A DNA stretch of 39,898 nucleotides from UBA6115 sp964346355 (GCA_964346355.1 CAYFUH010000012.1:1-39898); one strand, 5' to 3'. Counted from the first letter of the stretch, positions 16,426 to 24,494 are shown. Notes: generated by a model not told the origin, from the letters alone. Translations and numbers: made by a program.

Positions 16426-18382
16426 TGACAACCTCCATCACCGTTGTGTAACTGGGGCAGTTGAAGTAGATGAAGCTGGCGAAATCAAACTCCATGCGCA
16501 CACAGCCGCCGGTCGCGAAGGTGCCCAGCTCCGGCCGCCCCCATTCGCTGATGAGGCGCTCGTCCTGATGATAGCAGGGAATGCCGTGCAAATAGCGGCC
16601 GCGCAGGTAGGCGATGCCGTGGGGCGCCTGGGTGTGGGTAAAGCGCACCCACCGCTGCTTGAAGCCAAGCACATAGCGGCCAGAGGGCGTGGGCGTGCTG
16701 CGCTTGCCCAGGGCAGCGATCTGCGAGCGGATGGGCTCACCCACACGCTGTCCGTTCTCATCCAGGCGGTAGACGGACACCATCAAGTTGGACTTGTTGA
16801 CCAGAATTTCATAAGCGGGCGGGTCCTCATCCGGCAGATGGCGGGTTTCATAGGTTGTCAGACCGCGGCCTTTGACGTAGCCCTCCAGCCCCTGCGCGCG
16901 CACCAATAAATAGGTGCGGGAAAAGCCGATCACCTCCAGCGGTGTGCCTTCTTCCAGCGTGAGCAGCGGCTGTCCCAATTCTTCATCCGGCAAAAAGAGC
17001 ATTACCAGCCCCGCTGTCGCGTTCACCGTGTGCCGGGTGACCGGCGCGTCCGAACCAATGATGCGCACCTGGTTGCGGTGCACATAGGCCCCGTCCGCCG
17101 TTTGAAACCACAGCCCGCCCCACAGCTTGGCCAGGATGACCACCTCGCCTTGTTGAACGCTGATGGGCTGTGAGCTGCCGGGCAAAAAGGCGTCCTGCCC
17201 CAGATATTGGGCCCAGGTGCGGTTCATGCGCTCCCCCGCTGTGGGCAGGGAGATGAGCTGCCGGCTGTTAACAAAGCCTTTGACCACGCCGTCATCCACA
17301 TACCACCAGCTGCCGGAGGCAGCGGTAAAGGTGTACAGTCGCTCAGGTGTCAGCACCTGCGCCGAATCCGGCTCCGCGTCCGGCATGGGCGATAAGGGTA
17401 CATCACCTTCCACGCTTGCCAGGCGCGCCGTCTTGAAGGGCTTTAAAATTAATGCGTTAACCAGGTCCGCCTGCACGAACAGGCCAAACTCCTTTATTTG
17501 CAGGAAATCCCCCGCCTGGGCTGTGACTTCATACAGTGTAGCAGGCGCCATCACTGTGTCGGTAATCAGCGCGCTGTCCGCGCCCGCGTACAGCGGCAGG
17601 GATGTATCAGCGTAGATCAGCATGGTTTCATCCGCGATAGCGCCGATTTTGCCCAGGGATTCCTTTTTGACAAAGCCGGTGAACGCAGCTGTTTTCACCC
17701 GCAGATAGCCCCGGTTTTGGCCGGTCACACTGATGAGTTGGCCTGCCTTGAGGCGTTCAAGCGCTTTTGAGCCGGACAGCGGCCAGGACAGCAGCTCCTG
17801 CTCCTCCCGGCTGTACATCATAAAAGGTTCCAAGTCCAAATCCGGGGTCAACTCCTGCAGGTCATTGCCGTAGATGTAACCAATCTGCCCATCCACATCC
17901 ACCTTGATCATAAACTTGGTGCGCGCCAGCACCAAAAAGGGCGTCTCCGGCGGCAGGCGCTTCAGTATCCCGGCGTTATGGAGGGATTCCTCACGGAATA
18001 CGCGCACATCCTTGGCGAACATGGTCTTGCCGGCGCGGGCATCAACCTGCTCTGCCGGCATCTTGAAAAAATCATTCATGCGCACATAGCCAGCCATGCC
18101 CTCGTATTCTGTTTGCCCATAGCCCTTGTGGGCGGGGTCTGTAGACAGGCTGATCTGAAGCGGCGTATACTGCGGGATCTTGACGAGGGTGTTGCTGCTG
18201 CGCCCGGGCTGCTCATACAGCCAGACAGCGGTTTCAAAATATCCCTTTAGTTCATCTACCTCAAAGGTGTCGGGTGATTGCGCCATAGCGGTTGACAGCA
18301 ACAATGCCAGCGCCAAAAAAACCAGCAGGGCTAAAAGGCGGTGCCTTTGTCCCCTGCTGATGAGTGCATGATGTGGGCGCAT
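16415..18382 (-). CDS. L,D-transpeptidase (YkuD) with about seven SH3-like repeats
   Basis: This 655-residue exported protein has a signal segment (about 16-33), then about seven bacterial-SH3-like repeats of 55-65 residues recognised by their closing GYV or GFV strands (GMAGYVRMNDF, GQIGYIYGNDL, FTGFVKKESL, GLFVQADLV, VKGFVNSRQL, AYVHRNQV, LEGYVKGRGL). A YkuD domain follows at about 524-655. The catalytic cysteine is in ATGGCVRM (Cys627), with a histidine in YLHGIP (about 599). The usual SHGC motif has Gly in place of His. Such enzymes form 3-3 crosslinks or attach proteins to peptidoglycan. ATG 18382 has a GGAAGGAAGG site; the longer frame upstream is antisense to a tRNA and spurious. It is first in its operon. 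Confidence 0.9.
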   Translation of the reverse strand: MRPHHALISRGQRHRLLALLVFLALALLLSTAMAQSPDTFEVDELKGYFETAVWLYEQPGRSSNTLVKIPQYTPLQISLSTDPAHKGYGQTEYEGMAGYVRMNDFFKMPAEQVDARAGKTMFAKDVRVFREESLHNAGILKRLPPETPFLVLARTKFMIKVDVDGQIGYIYGNDLQELTPDLDLEPFMMYSREEQELLSWPLSGSKALERLKAGQLISVTGQNRGYLRVKTAAFTGFVKKESLGKIGAIADETMLIYADTSLPLYAGADSALITDTVMAPATLYEVTAQAGDFLQIKEFGLFVQADLVNALILKPFKTARLASVEGDVPLSPMPDAEPDSAQVLTPERLYTFTAASGSWWYVDDGVVKGFVNSRQLISLPTAGERMNRTWAQYLGQDAFLPGSSQPISVQQGEVVILAKLWGGLWFQTADGAYVHRNQVRIIGSDAPVTRHTVNATAGLVMLFLPDEELGQPLLTLEEGTPLEVIGFSRTYLLVRAQGLEGYVKGRGLTTYETRHLPDEDPPAYEILVNKSNLMVSVYRLDENGQRVGEPIRSQIAALGKRSTPTPSGRYVLGFKQRWVRFTHTQAPHGIAYLRGRYLHGIPCYHQDERLISEWGRPELGTFATGGCVRMEFDFASFIYFNCPSYTTVMEVVNGI

Positions 18383-18430
18383 GTCCCTTCCTTCCTCCAG
18401 GCGGTTTATTAATGCTTGTTTCCAACGGTC

Positions 18431-18459
18431 ATTATACGGAAACTGCTGGCAGTTGGCAA
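18431..18459 (-). promoter_or_regulatory. Strong sigma-A promoter of the envelope operon
   Basis: On the minus strand, TTGCCA (18454-18459), a 17-bp spacer and a perfect TATAAT (18431-18436) lie 48 nt before the transpeptidase start. Confidence 0.8.
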
Positions 18460-18546
18460 GAAAACACCGCCATTCCCCTGCCCTTGACAGGCGGCCTGAT
18501 GCTATACTACCATGTTCCCAGCACCTAAGGGTGTGTGTTGTGTGAT

Positions 18547-18634
18547 GGAGAGTTGTCCGAGTGGTTGAAGGTGCGACTCTCGAAAAGTCGTGTGCCAAAA
18601 GGCACCTAGGGTTCGAATCCCTAACTCTCCGCCA
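18547..18634 (+). tRNA. tRNA-Ser (CGA anticodon)
   Basis: This is an 88-nt cloverleaf with encoded CCA. The acceptor stem GGAGAGT pairs with ACTCTCC (18624-18630), followed by discriminator G and CCA. The anticodon stem CGACT/AGTCG encloses loop CTCGAAA, giving anticodon CGA (reads UCG). A long variable arm (GTGCC..GGCAC) and the T loop GGTTCGAATCC mark it as a class II serine tRNA. An intrinsic terminator follows within 30 nt. Confidence 0.98.
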
Positions 18635-18660
18635 AGGCCGGAGCAAAGCACGCTCCACAA

Positions 18661-18694
18661 AAAACCGGGTATCTCTTACAGAGCCCGGTTTTTT
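18661..18694 (+). terminator. Intrinsic terminator after tRNA-Ser
   Basis: AAAACCGGG (18661-18669) pairs with CCCGGTTTT (18684-18692), followed by a T run on the plus strand. Confidence 0.85.
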
Positions 18695-18726
18695 GTAGCA
18701 CTTCCTCTGATGTTTTAAACCAAAAA

Positions 18727-18745
18727 TGCAGTTAAGTTGGACTGC
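18727..18745 (-). terminator. Possible weak terminator of the M20 operon
   Basis: On the minus strand, GCAGT and ACTGC (18741-18745 and 18728-18732) form a 5-bp stem with an 8-nt loop, followed by ATTTTTGG. The short stem makes this uncertain. Confidence 0.35.
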
Positions 18746-18784
18746 CGTTCTGAAAATCCCTTTCTGTTTGTCCTTTAGGATGTT

Positions 18785-20224
18785 TCAGCAGCCTTCTATA
18801 ACCCGCGCGTAAAACTGCGTCATCATGGGCAGCAGGGCGATGGGGATGCGCTCGTCCTGGCTATGGATCATGTTCAGCTGCGCCCTGGTCAGCGGCAGGC
18901 CGGAGAAGCGGTACACATTCTCAGAGATAGCGCAGAAATGCCGGCTGTCGCTGGCCGCCACCATCAAGTAGGGGCTGACGATGGCTTCCGGGTAGGTGGC
19001 GCTGATGGCGCCCTTTAAGCGCTCCCAGGCTTCTTGGTTGGTTGGGGAGATGCTGGAGGGCTCGCTGCCCTTATTGATACTGACCGCCACCGACGCATCC
19101 TTGATGATCTGCGCCAGGCGCTTTTGCGCCTTGGCCTTGCTCTCCCCCGGGATCAGGCGCAGGTTCAGCCCGGCTTTGGCCTCATTGGGCAGCACGTTGT
19201 AGGCATCAGAGGCAGACAGGCGCGTCTGAGCCACCGTGGTGCGCACCAGGGCGTTGAGCTCCCCCCCGGCTGACTTGCAGATGAGATTGAGCAGCGGCGA
19301 AAAGCACCACAGGTTGGCGAAGATGATTTTATATAAGAAGGTGGAATGCCGGCCCAGGGTGTCAAACAGCTCTTTCGCCGGCTTGGTCAGCGTGAAGGGA
19401 AAGGGGCGTTTGTTGATGCGCACCAGCGCGCGGGCCAGCACCCCCACCGCCTGCTTCGCCGGCGGCGCGCTGGCGTGCCCGCTTTTGCCTTTTGCCGTGA
19501 TGTCCGCGAACACGTTGCCCTTCTCCGCGATGCCAATGAGCGCGGCAGGCTTTTTAACACCGGGGAAGACGCCGCTCACGATGGCGCCGCCCTCATCCAG
19601 CACAAAGGCAGGCCGGATGCCCCGGGATTGAAGTGTTTCCACAATTGCCGCCGCGTCCGCGCCCAGGCATTCCTCATCTCCGCCAAAGGAAAGATAGAGA
19701 TCATTCTTCGGCACAAAGCCCTTTTTAAGCAGCGCTTCTGTCGCCTCCAGGATGCCCATCAGCGTGCATTTGGTGTCCAGGGTGCCGCGACCCCACAGCT
19801 CGCCTTCCACAACCAGCCCCTCAAAGGGCGGGTGCGTCCACAAATGCGCGTCCACCGGCACCACATCATAATGCGCCATGAGGACGCTGGGCGCTTCCTT
19901 GCTTTTGCCGGGCAAACGAAACAGCAGGCCGTTTTTGCCGACGCGCTCAAAATGACAGCGGTCAAACACAAGCGGATAGCGCGCCTTCAACAGGTCACGG
20001 AAGGCGTCAAACTGCGACTGATCGGCCTTTCCTTCCTCCGCATAGCTGATGGTAGGGATGCGCACCATGGCCTGCAGGCTGCGCGTTAAGCGGTCCTCAT
20101 CCAAGGCGATTCCGTCCGTGCTGACGCGCTGCTGCCGGGGCGGGGTAAACAATGCCGCGCGTAGCAGGATAACCAGCAAAAAGGCAGCCAGCAGGGACAG
20201 GGGCAGCCACACAAACCACGGCAT
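18785..20224 (-). CDS. Membrane-anchored M20 family metallopeptidase
   Basis: This 479-residue protein has one N-terminal membrane helix (about residues 4-25) followed by an M20 di-zinc peptidase, closest in pattern to the carboxypeptidase S/PM20D group. Metal and catalytic residues are visible: His118 and Asp120 in MAHYDVVPVD, Asp150 in GRGTLDTK, and GGDEE (Glu184-Glu185). A dimerisation domain with GKSGHASAPP follows. Family members remove an N-acyl group or a C-terminal residue from small peptides or acyl-amino acids. The start overlaps the stop of the upstream membrane gene by 1 nt (TAATG), and a DUF5058-like gene precedes that, so import and hydrolysis of one substrate class is a reasonable inference. 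Confidence 0.9.
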   Translation of the reverse strand: MPWFVWLPLSLLAAFLLVILLRAALFTPPRQQRVSTDGIALDEDRLTRSLQAMVRIPTISYAEEGKADQSQFDAFRDLLKARYPLVFDRCHFERVGKNGLLFRLPGKSKEAPSVLMAHYDVVPVDAHLWTHPPFEGLVVEGELWGRGTLDTKCTLMGILEATEALLKKGFVPKNDLYLSFGGDEECLGADAAAIVETLQSRGIRPAFVLDEGGAIVSGVFPGVKKPAALIGIAEKGNVFADITAKGKSGHASAPPAKQAVGVLARALVRINKRPFPFTLTKPAKELFDTLGRHSTFLYKIIFANLWCFSPLLNLICKSAGGELNALVRTTVAQTRLSASDAYNVLPNEAKAGLNLRLIPGESKAKAQKRLAQIIKDASVAVSINKGSEPSSISPTNQEAWERLKGAISATYPEAIVSPYLMVAASDSRHFCAISENVYRFSGLPLTRAQLNMIHSQDERIPIALLPMMTQFYARVIEGC

Positions 20225-20922
20225 TAGGCGCCTTCCTTCCCGTTTAGCATGCCCTTTTTGTACAGGACACGGGCAACGCCAATGGCAATCAGCGCGCCCA
20301 CAGGCACCAACACGCTGACCGAAGTGGACAGGCTGGGCACCGCCAAAAAGAGCACGACCATGAAAAGAAGGGGAGCGATGGCTATCTTGGGGTTTTTGCT
20401 GATGAAAACCACGCCCAGCGCACCAAACATGGCGGGCAGGATGTTGTCAAAGGCGGGCTTTAGTGCCGGGGATTCCAGCAGCGGCTGGATGCTGCCCAGC
20501 AGGAAGACGCCCAGCGCGATGATGAGGGTGGTGATGATGGAACTGGACGCGATGGCGATGGTGGAGATGACATCGCCCTCCTCCGTCCCCGCGCGCACCT
20601 TGGCCGCCTGCATGGCGTTGAGCGCAGCCGGCACCTTCAGGTTGGTGAGGTTGCCCGTCACAAAGCCCAGATAGGAGCCACCTGTGCCCAGCATGGGCAC
20701 AAAGGTGAAGACTTCGATTATTCCTACTGTCCAGTACAGCGGCGCCACGCCCAGGAGGGCCTTCAACACCGCAGCAAAAGGAGGCCAGGCGTCAAAATAC
20801 ACGCACACGGCGATGGGCACCATCAGCATCAGGGTAAGCGCCATGGCGCCCCAGATGCGGCCGTGCAGGTGGACGCTGCGCTCATAGGCGGACAGGTTTT
20901 TTGTGGTATCTTGCGGTTTCAT
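20224..20922 (-). CDS. Multi-pass membrane protein paired with the DUF5058-like gene
   Basis: This 232-residue protein has a cytoplasmic N terminus (about 25 residues) and five or six hydrophobic segments (about 25-45, 62-85, 120-145, 160-175, 178-195, 198-220). The middle carries MLGTGGSYLGFVTGNLTNLKVP, rich in Gly and Asn, which looks like a re-entrant or substrate-binding stretch rather than a simple membrane helix. I cannot name the family with certainty. It sits between a DUF5058-like gene (13 nt upstream) and an M20 peptidase (1-nt overlap), and the two membrane proteins are of similar size. A two-component transporter is my inference. Confidence 0.75.
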   Translation of the reverse strand: MKPQDTTKNLSAYERSVHLHGRIWGAMALTLMLMVPIAVCVYFDAWPPFAAVLKALLGVAPLYWTVGIIEVFTFVPMLGTGGSYLGFVTGNLTNLKVPAALNAMQAAKVRAGTEEGDVISTIAIASSSIITTLIIALGVFLLGSIQPLLESPALKPAFDNILPAMFGALGVVFISKNPKIAIAPLLFMVVLFLAVPSLSTSVSVLVPVGALIAIGVARVLYKKGMLNGKEGA

Positions 20923-20935
20923 CGTGCCTGCCTCC

Positions 20936-21658
20936 TTATTTCATCAGCCCGGTAATGGGGATGGAAAGCGCCATCGCGCCCAGCATGCAAATGGGCATGG
21001 CGTACTGTTCCAGCCAGGTCCACTTCAGTTTCTTGATCAATATGCCGCAAATGGCCATCAAAAGGGCGGATACCAGCGCCACCACAATGGGCACAAAGCC
21101 GGGCAAGCCAATTCTGACATTGGCAAACAGCAAACCCACAAAGGCGCTGATCATGCCCAGAAAGAGGCTGTCGGATAAAATCTGCCCCCAGCGCTTGTCC
21201 TTGCCGGAGAGGCTGCTCATCCCGCCCTGGATTTTTTTGAGGCCAAACAGCACCAGGAGAAGGCCGGATAAAATGCCCACCGTCATCACCCACACGATGA
21301 CAGAGAAGGTTTGCGCGCTGGTGATGGTTTCATTGACGGTGGCATTCATGGTGCTGGCCGCCATGGTGGCGGCGGGCAGCTCATAGGTAACAGCCCCCAG
21401 CACACTCAGCCGCAGCCAGGGCAGCGGCAGGCCCAGAAACTTGCTGAGCGTGATAACGCCCACCAGGATGCTGACTGCCGGCGCGATGGAAAACAGCGCG
21501 CTTGAGAACACCGTTTTGCGAATGACGCCTGAAGAGATGTTCAACCTGCGCGCCTGGCGGATGGCTTTGTACAGGAAAAAAGCGGACTGGGCGATGACAA
21601 AGACCACCACCAGCCCCGCGATCCAGTACAAAAAAGGATGGTTGACGCTAAACTCCAT
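20936..21658 (-). CDS. DUF5058-like multi-pass membrane protein
   Basis: This 240-residue protein has about six hydrophobic segments (about 10-30, 50-75, 115-140, 160-180, 185-207, 218-237). The stretch LGAVTYELPAATMAASTMNA (about residues 88-107), rich in small residues, is again more like a substrate-binding region than a plain helix. I recognise the overall sequence as DUF5058-like, a family I associate with M20 peptidase genes in Clostridia; the association is from memory and the function is not known. AAGGAGG precedes the ATG at 21658. It begins 34 nt after the EamA gene ends, so read-through from that gene is likely. Confidence 0.75.
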   Translation of the reverse strand: MEFSVNHPFLYWIAGLVVVFVIAQSAFFLYKAIRQARRLNISSGVIRKTVFSSALFSIAPAVSILVGVITLSKFLGLPLPWLRLSVLGAVTYELPAATMAASTMNATVNETITSAQTFSVIVWVMTVGILSGLLLVLFGLKKIQGGMSSLSGKDKRWGQILSDSLFLGMISAFVGLLFANVRIGLPGFVPIVVALVSALLMAICGILIKKLKWTWLEQYAMPICMLGAMALSIPITGLMK

Positions 21659-21692
21659 AGGAACCTCCTTTGTGTCTGTCTGTTATTTTGAA

Positions 21693-22571
21693 TTATACAC
21701 CAGAATCCGCCGGTTTGGGTTTTTGGCTCAGCTCATTGAGCAGCGCGAAGACCACCATGATGACGCCGCCGGTGATTTGCAAAAAGCCAATGCGCTCCCC
21801 CAGCAAAAAGACGGACAGCAGCACCGCGACCAAGGGATCCAGGTAGCTCATGATGGCCACCTGCTGTCCCTTTAAGCGGGCGATGGACAGGAAGTACAGG
21901 CAATAGCAAAAACCGGTGTGGAATAAGCCTAAAATCAAGAGAGAAATTGTGCCCCGCATCTGCAATTGGTGCAGGTGAAAACCGCCCGTTGTCAGGATAT
22001 AGGGCACCATCACCACAATGGCCGCCCCAAACTGCACATAGGTGCGCAGGATGCCGTCATTCTGCCCCGCGATTTTGTTGGTCATCACCACCACAGTGTA
22101 CAAAACGGCGGAAAAGAGGGCCAGGAGGACGCCGCGCATGTCCCCCGCGCTCCCGCCGCTCACCCCCAGCATCAAAACCAGGCCCAGGGTGGACAGGATA
22201 AAACAAAAAAGCTGCCAGGCCGTCATGCGCTCCTTCAACACCACCAGGCTGAGGATGACCATGAAAGTGGGCGCGGCATAATACACCAGGGTAGCCAGCG
22301 CGATTGTGGTGTAGCGGTAGGCTTCAAACAGGAGCAGCCAGTTGACCGCCATCACCGCGCCGGAGAAGGCGAAGATGACCAGCGCCTTTTTCTCTTGTTT
22401 TAATAATGTAAACCTGCCTGTCATTGCCATGAAGCCGGTCAAAAACAAGAAGGCGATGGCGGCGCGGTACAGGGCGATTTCGGCGGAGGGCAGGTTGATG
22501 TTTCGCACAAACAGGCCAACCGTGCCAAAGGTGATCACCGCGATGATCAGCATCGCGCGGCTCTTGTTCAT
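21693..22571 (-). CDS. EamA/DMT-family permease
   Basis: This 292-residue protein has ten predicted membrane helices arranged as two EamA repeats (about residues 1-135 and 145-280), the drug/metabolite transporter architecture. Typical features are the early FGTVGLFVRNINLPSAEIALYR segment and the repeat-2 region SYLDPLVAVLLSVFLLGERIG near the end. Members export amino acids or other metabolites; the substrate cannot be read from the sequence. The start has AGGAGGG upstream, and a promoter is visible. Downstream genes (DUF5058 pair and M20 peptidase) follow closely, so this may be the first gene of a four-gene unit and could export a product of the hydrolase; that link is inference. Confidence 0.9.
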   Translation of the reverse strand: MNKSRAMLIIAVITFGTVGLFVRNINLPSAEIALYRAAIAFLFLTGFMAMTGRFTLLKQEKKALVIFAFSGAVMAVNWLLLFEAYRYTTIALATLVYYAAPTFMVILSLVVLKERMTAWQLFCFILSTLGLVLMLGVSGGSAGDMRGVLLALFSAVLYTVVVMTNKIAGQNDGILRTYVQFGAAIVVMVPYILTTGGFHLHQLQMRGTISLLILGLFHTGFCYCLYFLSIARLKGQQVAIMSYLDPLVAVLLSVFLLGERIGFLQITGGVIMVVFALLNELSQKPKPADSGV

Positions 22572-22597
22572 CCCTGCCCTCCTGATTGGTTTGATTC

Positions 22598-22626
22598 ATC
22601 GTAGAGGATGACGGGTTTACGGTCAA
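22598..22626 (-). promoter_or_regulatory. Predicted promoter of the EamA-DUF5058-M20 unit
   Basis: On the minus strand, TTGACC (22621-22626), a 17-bp spacer and TACGAT (22598-22603) lie 26 nt before the EamA start codon. Confidence 0.6.
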
Positions 22627-22653
22627 GTTTTCTTTCCGTACAAAAAGTGCTGC

Positions 22654-22681
22654 AAAAAAAGTGCCCGAGGGCACTTTTTTG
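22654..22681 (-). terminator. Intrinsic terminator of the peroxiredoxin gene
   Basis: GTGCC (22661-22665) and GGCAC (22670-22674) form a stem, extended by flanking A/T runs that pair with each other. T runs on both strands make it bidirectional in principle. Confidence 0.8.
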
Positions 22682-22704
22682 TTGGCATTCTTGCTAATTC
22701 AGCG

Positions 22705-23169
22705 TCAGGACAGCTTTTTCAGCTCCGCAAACACCTCGTCCAGATCAGGCAGTTGGGGAACGTCATAGACCTTCACCCACTGCACCACACCTTTTTCATC
22801 AATGATGATGTTGGCGCGGCCGGAAGCGCCCAGCTCCTCCAGGAAGAGGCCTTGCTCCTGCGCCACCTTGCCGTGGGGATAGAAATCCGCCAGCAGCTTG
22901 GTGTTTTTGATGCTGAGCACATTGGCCCAGACCTTTTTGCTGGGCGCGGAGTCCACACTTAAGCCAAGGGCTACGGTGTTCAGCTTCTCAAAGTCGTCAA
23001 AATGGGTTTCCAGGGCGCGCATCTGATCGGTGCAGACGCTGGTCCAGGCCAGGGGATGCCAGGACAGCAGGACCTTCTTGCCCCGCAAATCCGACAGTTT
23101 GACCTTGCCGCCCTGGTTATCCGCCAGTTCAAAATCCGGCGCGAGTTTGCCTTTTTCCAGTTTCATCAT
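22705..23169 (-). CDS. 1-Cys peroxiredoxin (AhpC/TSA, Bcp/AhpE-like)
   Basis: This 154-residue cytoplasmic thioredoxin-fold peroxidase reduces hydrogen peroxide and organic hydroperoxides. It starts with the family pattern KLAPDFELADNQGGKVKLSDLRGKK. It carries the peroxidatic motif HPLAWTSVCTDQM, in which the Pro-Thr/Ser-Cys arrangement is kept and Cys46 is the only cysteine in the protein, so it must work by a 1-Cys mechanism with an external thiol. The two adjacent ATGs (23169 and 23166) are both possible; AGGAGG precedes them by 3 and 6 nt. It is a single gene, convergent with nothing, with its own terminator. Confidence 0.92.
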   Translation of the reverse strand: MMKLEKGKLAPDFELADNQGGKVKLSDLRGKKVLLSWHPLAWTSVCTDQMRALETHFDDFEKLNTVALGLSVDSAPSKKVWANVLSIKNTKLLADFYPHGKVAQEQGLFLEELGASGRANIIIDEKGVVQWVKVYDVPQLPDLDEVFAELKKLS

Positions 23170-23256
23170 AAACCTCCTGTCATCATCAGGCTGTGCCTGT
23201 TGAACGTGTTGTTATGAGGTTTATACCCAAACCTGCCAAATCAGAAACCCGCGCGC

Positions 23257-23285
23257 TTTACGGAACACCCCCTTAATGCTATACT
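23257..23285 (+). promoter_or_regulatory. Predicted promoter of the asparaginase gene
   Basis: TTTACG (23257-23262), a 17-bp spacer and TATACT (23280-23285) predict a start near 23292. The whole palindromic element at 23304-23415 would then be in the 5' untranslated RNA. Confidence 0.6.
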
Positions 23286-23303
23286 TTTAGCGGATAAATA
23301 ACA

Positions 23304-23415
23304 CTGAACACATGAGGGTACGCGATCATGGGCCGAGGGTATTTTTGTCGCCGCTGCGTCGCGTGAAGGAGGCGGAAAAAGACCGGCTCATGGCAAGGTG
23401 AATGAATGCGTTCAG
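23304..23415 (+). repeat. Intergenic palindromic element, copy B (leader of asparaginase)
   Basis: This element of about 112 nt is homologous to 11661-11779. The inner arms CATGGGCCG (23327-23335) and CGGCTCATG (23384-23392) pair over 9 bp with one G-U. Compared with copy A, one A-U pair has become G-C and one A-U has become G-U, so pairing is preserved although the bases differ. CTGAAC (23304-23309) can pair with GTTCAG (23410-23415) at the ends. The core at 23339-23373 (ending GCGTGAAGGAGGC) is nearly the same as in copy A. The element ends 18 nt before the asparaginase ATG. Confidence 0.75.
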
Positions 23416-23433
23416 GATAAAAAGGAGAAATAT

Positions 23434-24426
23434 ATGCTTCCACGCATTACGCTCTTGGCTACCGGCGGCACCATCGCCAGCCAGCAGACCGACCAGGGCC
23501 TCATGCCGCTGACCACCGCGAAGGGCATCCTGGATTTCATGCCCAATTTGCGGGACTTGGCCGATTTGACGGCCAATGACGTGTTTATGCTGGATTCCAG
23601 CAACATCCAGCCGGAGGAATGGCAGCTGCTGGCCAGTGCCGTGCTAAAAGCCGCAAAGCAATCAGACGGCATCATTATCACCCATGGCACGGACACCATG
23701 GCCTATACCGCCTCCGCCCTCAGCTTTATGCTGCAGGGCATCGGAATTCCGGTTGTGTTTACCGGCTCCCAACTGCCCTTGATGCACCCGCATTCCGACG
23801 CGCCGGGCAACCTGCGGGAGGCCTTTGCCATGGCGCTCTCCGGCCGCGCGGGCGTGTACATCGCCTTTCAGCACAAGGTCATCCATGGTACGCGCGCGGT
23901 GAAGATGCGCACGCTGGGCTTTGACGCCTTTGACTCCATCAACCTGCCGCCGGTGGGCACCTTTGACGCAGACGGCCTGCACCTGGTGCAAGAGCCGCCG
24001 CCTTTGGCGCCTGCTGATTTGGGCGCGGACCCGCTGGCCATTGACGCAAGGGTCTTTTTGCTGAAAATGATGCCGGGCACAGACCCGGAGATCTTTGACC
24101 ACATCCTGCGCGCGGGCTACCGCGGCTTGGTGCTTGAGGCATTTGGCTTAGGCGGGCTGCACTATATCCGGCGCAACCTGATTGACAAGCTGCGCAGCAT
24201 CAGCGAAGCCGGGGTGATCACTCTGGTCACCACCCAGTGCCTGTATGAGAAAGCGGATTTCAACATCTATGAGGTGGGCAAGGGCTTCCAGACGCCGGGC
24301 ATCTACGGCGCCAGCGATATGACCACCGAGGCCGCTGTCACCAAATTGATGTGGGCGCTGGGCGATTTGCCTAAGCGCCAGCAGCTGCTGACCCAGTGCC
24401 TGGTGTATGAGATGTGTGACAGGTAA
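23434..24426 (+). CDS. ansA: L-asparaginase, type I (cytoplasmic)
   Basis: This 330-residue enzyme hydrolyses asparagine to aspartate and ammonia. Both active-site signatures are visible: LLATGGTIAS with the nucleophilic Thr near residue 12, and IIITHGTDTMAYTASAL with the second Thr and the Asp-Lys-type triad region. No signal peptide is present, which points to the cytoplasmic low-affinity type. ATG 23434 follows AGGAG at ideal spacing; an in-frame ATG 36 nt upstream lies at the edge of the repeated leader element and lacks a good ribosome site. A terminator follows. The leader contains copy B of the palindromic element. Confidence 0.94.
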   Translation: MLPRITLLATGGTIASQQTDQGLMPLTTAKGILDFMPNLRDLADLTANDVFMLDSSNIQPEEWQLLASAVLKAAKQSDGIIITHGTDTMAYTASALSFMLQGIGIPVVFTGSQLPLMHPHSDAPGNLREAFAMALSGRAGVYIAFQHKVIHGTRAVKMRTLGFDAFDSINLPPVGTFDADGLHLVQEPPPLAPADLGADPLAIDARVFLLKMMPGTDPEIFDHILRAGYRGLVLEAFGLGGLHYIRRNLIDKLRSISEAGVITLVTTQCLYEKADFNIYEVGKGFQTPGIYGASDMTTEAAVTKLMWALGDLPKRQQLLTQCLVYEMCDR

Positions 24427-24446
24427 AAAGCAAGCCAGTAAAAACC

Positions 24447-24485
24447 ATCCCTCCGGCGCCAATCGGAGGGATCGTTTGTTTTATC
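24447..24485. terminator. Bidirectional intrinsic terminator
   Basis: ATCCCTCCG (24447-24455) pairs with CGGAGGGAT (24464-24472), loop 8 nt. A T-rich tract follows on the plus strand (CGTTTGTTTT) and a GGTTTTT tract on the minus strand. It serves the convergent asparaginase and SanA/YdcF-like genes. Confidence 0.85.
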
Positions 24486-24494
24486 GCTGCATTA

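Noticed and set aside
18484..18508. TTGACA and TATACT as a tRNA-Ser promoter
   Set aside because: The spacing is only 13 bp. An alternative TACCAT -10 with 18 bp is possible but weak, so no promoter is called.
18383..18658. N-terminal extension of the L,D-transpeptidase frame through the tRNA (…VRDSNPRC…)
   Set aside because: This is the well-known false frame read antisense to a serine tRNA; the true start at 18382 has a ribosome site and signal peptide.
21692..21697. TATAAT before the DUF5058-like gene as a separate promoter
   Set aside because: No acceptable -35 at 16-18 bp and no extended -10; transcription from the EamA gene is likelier.
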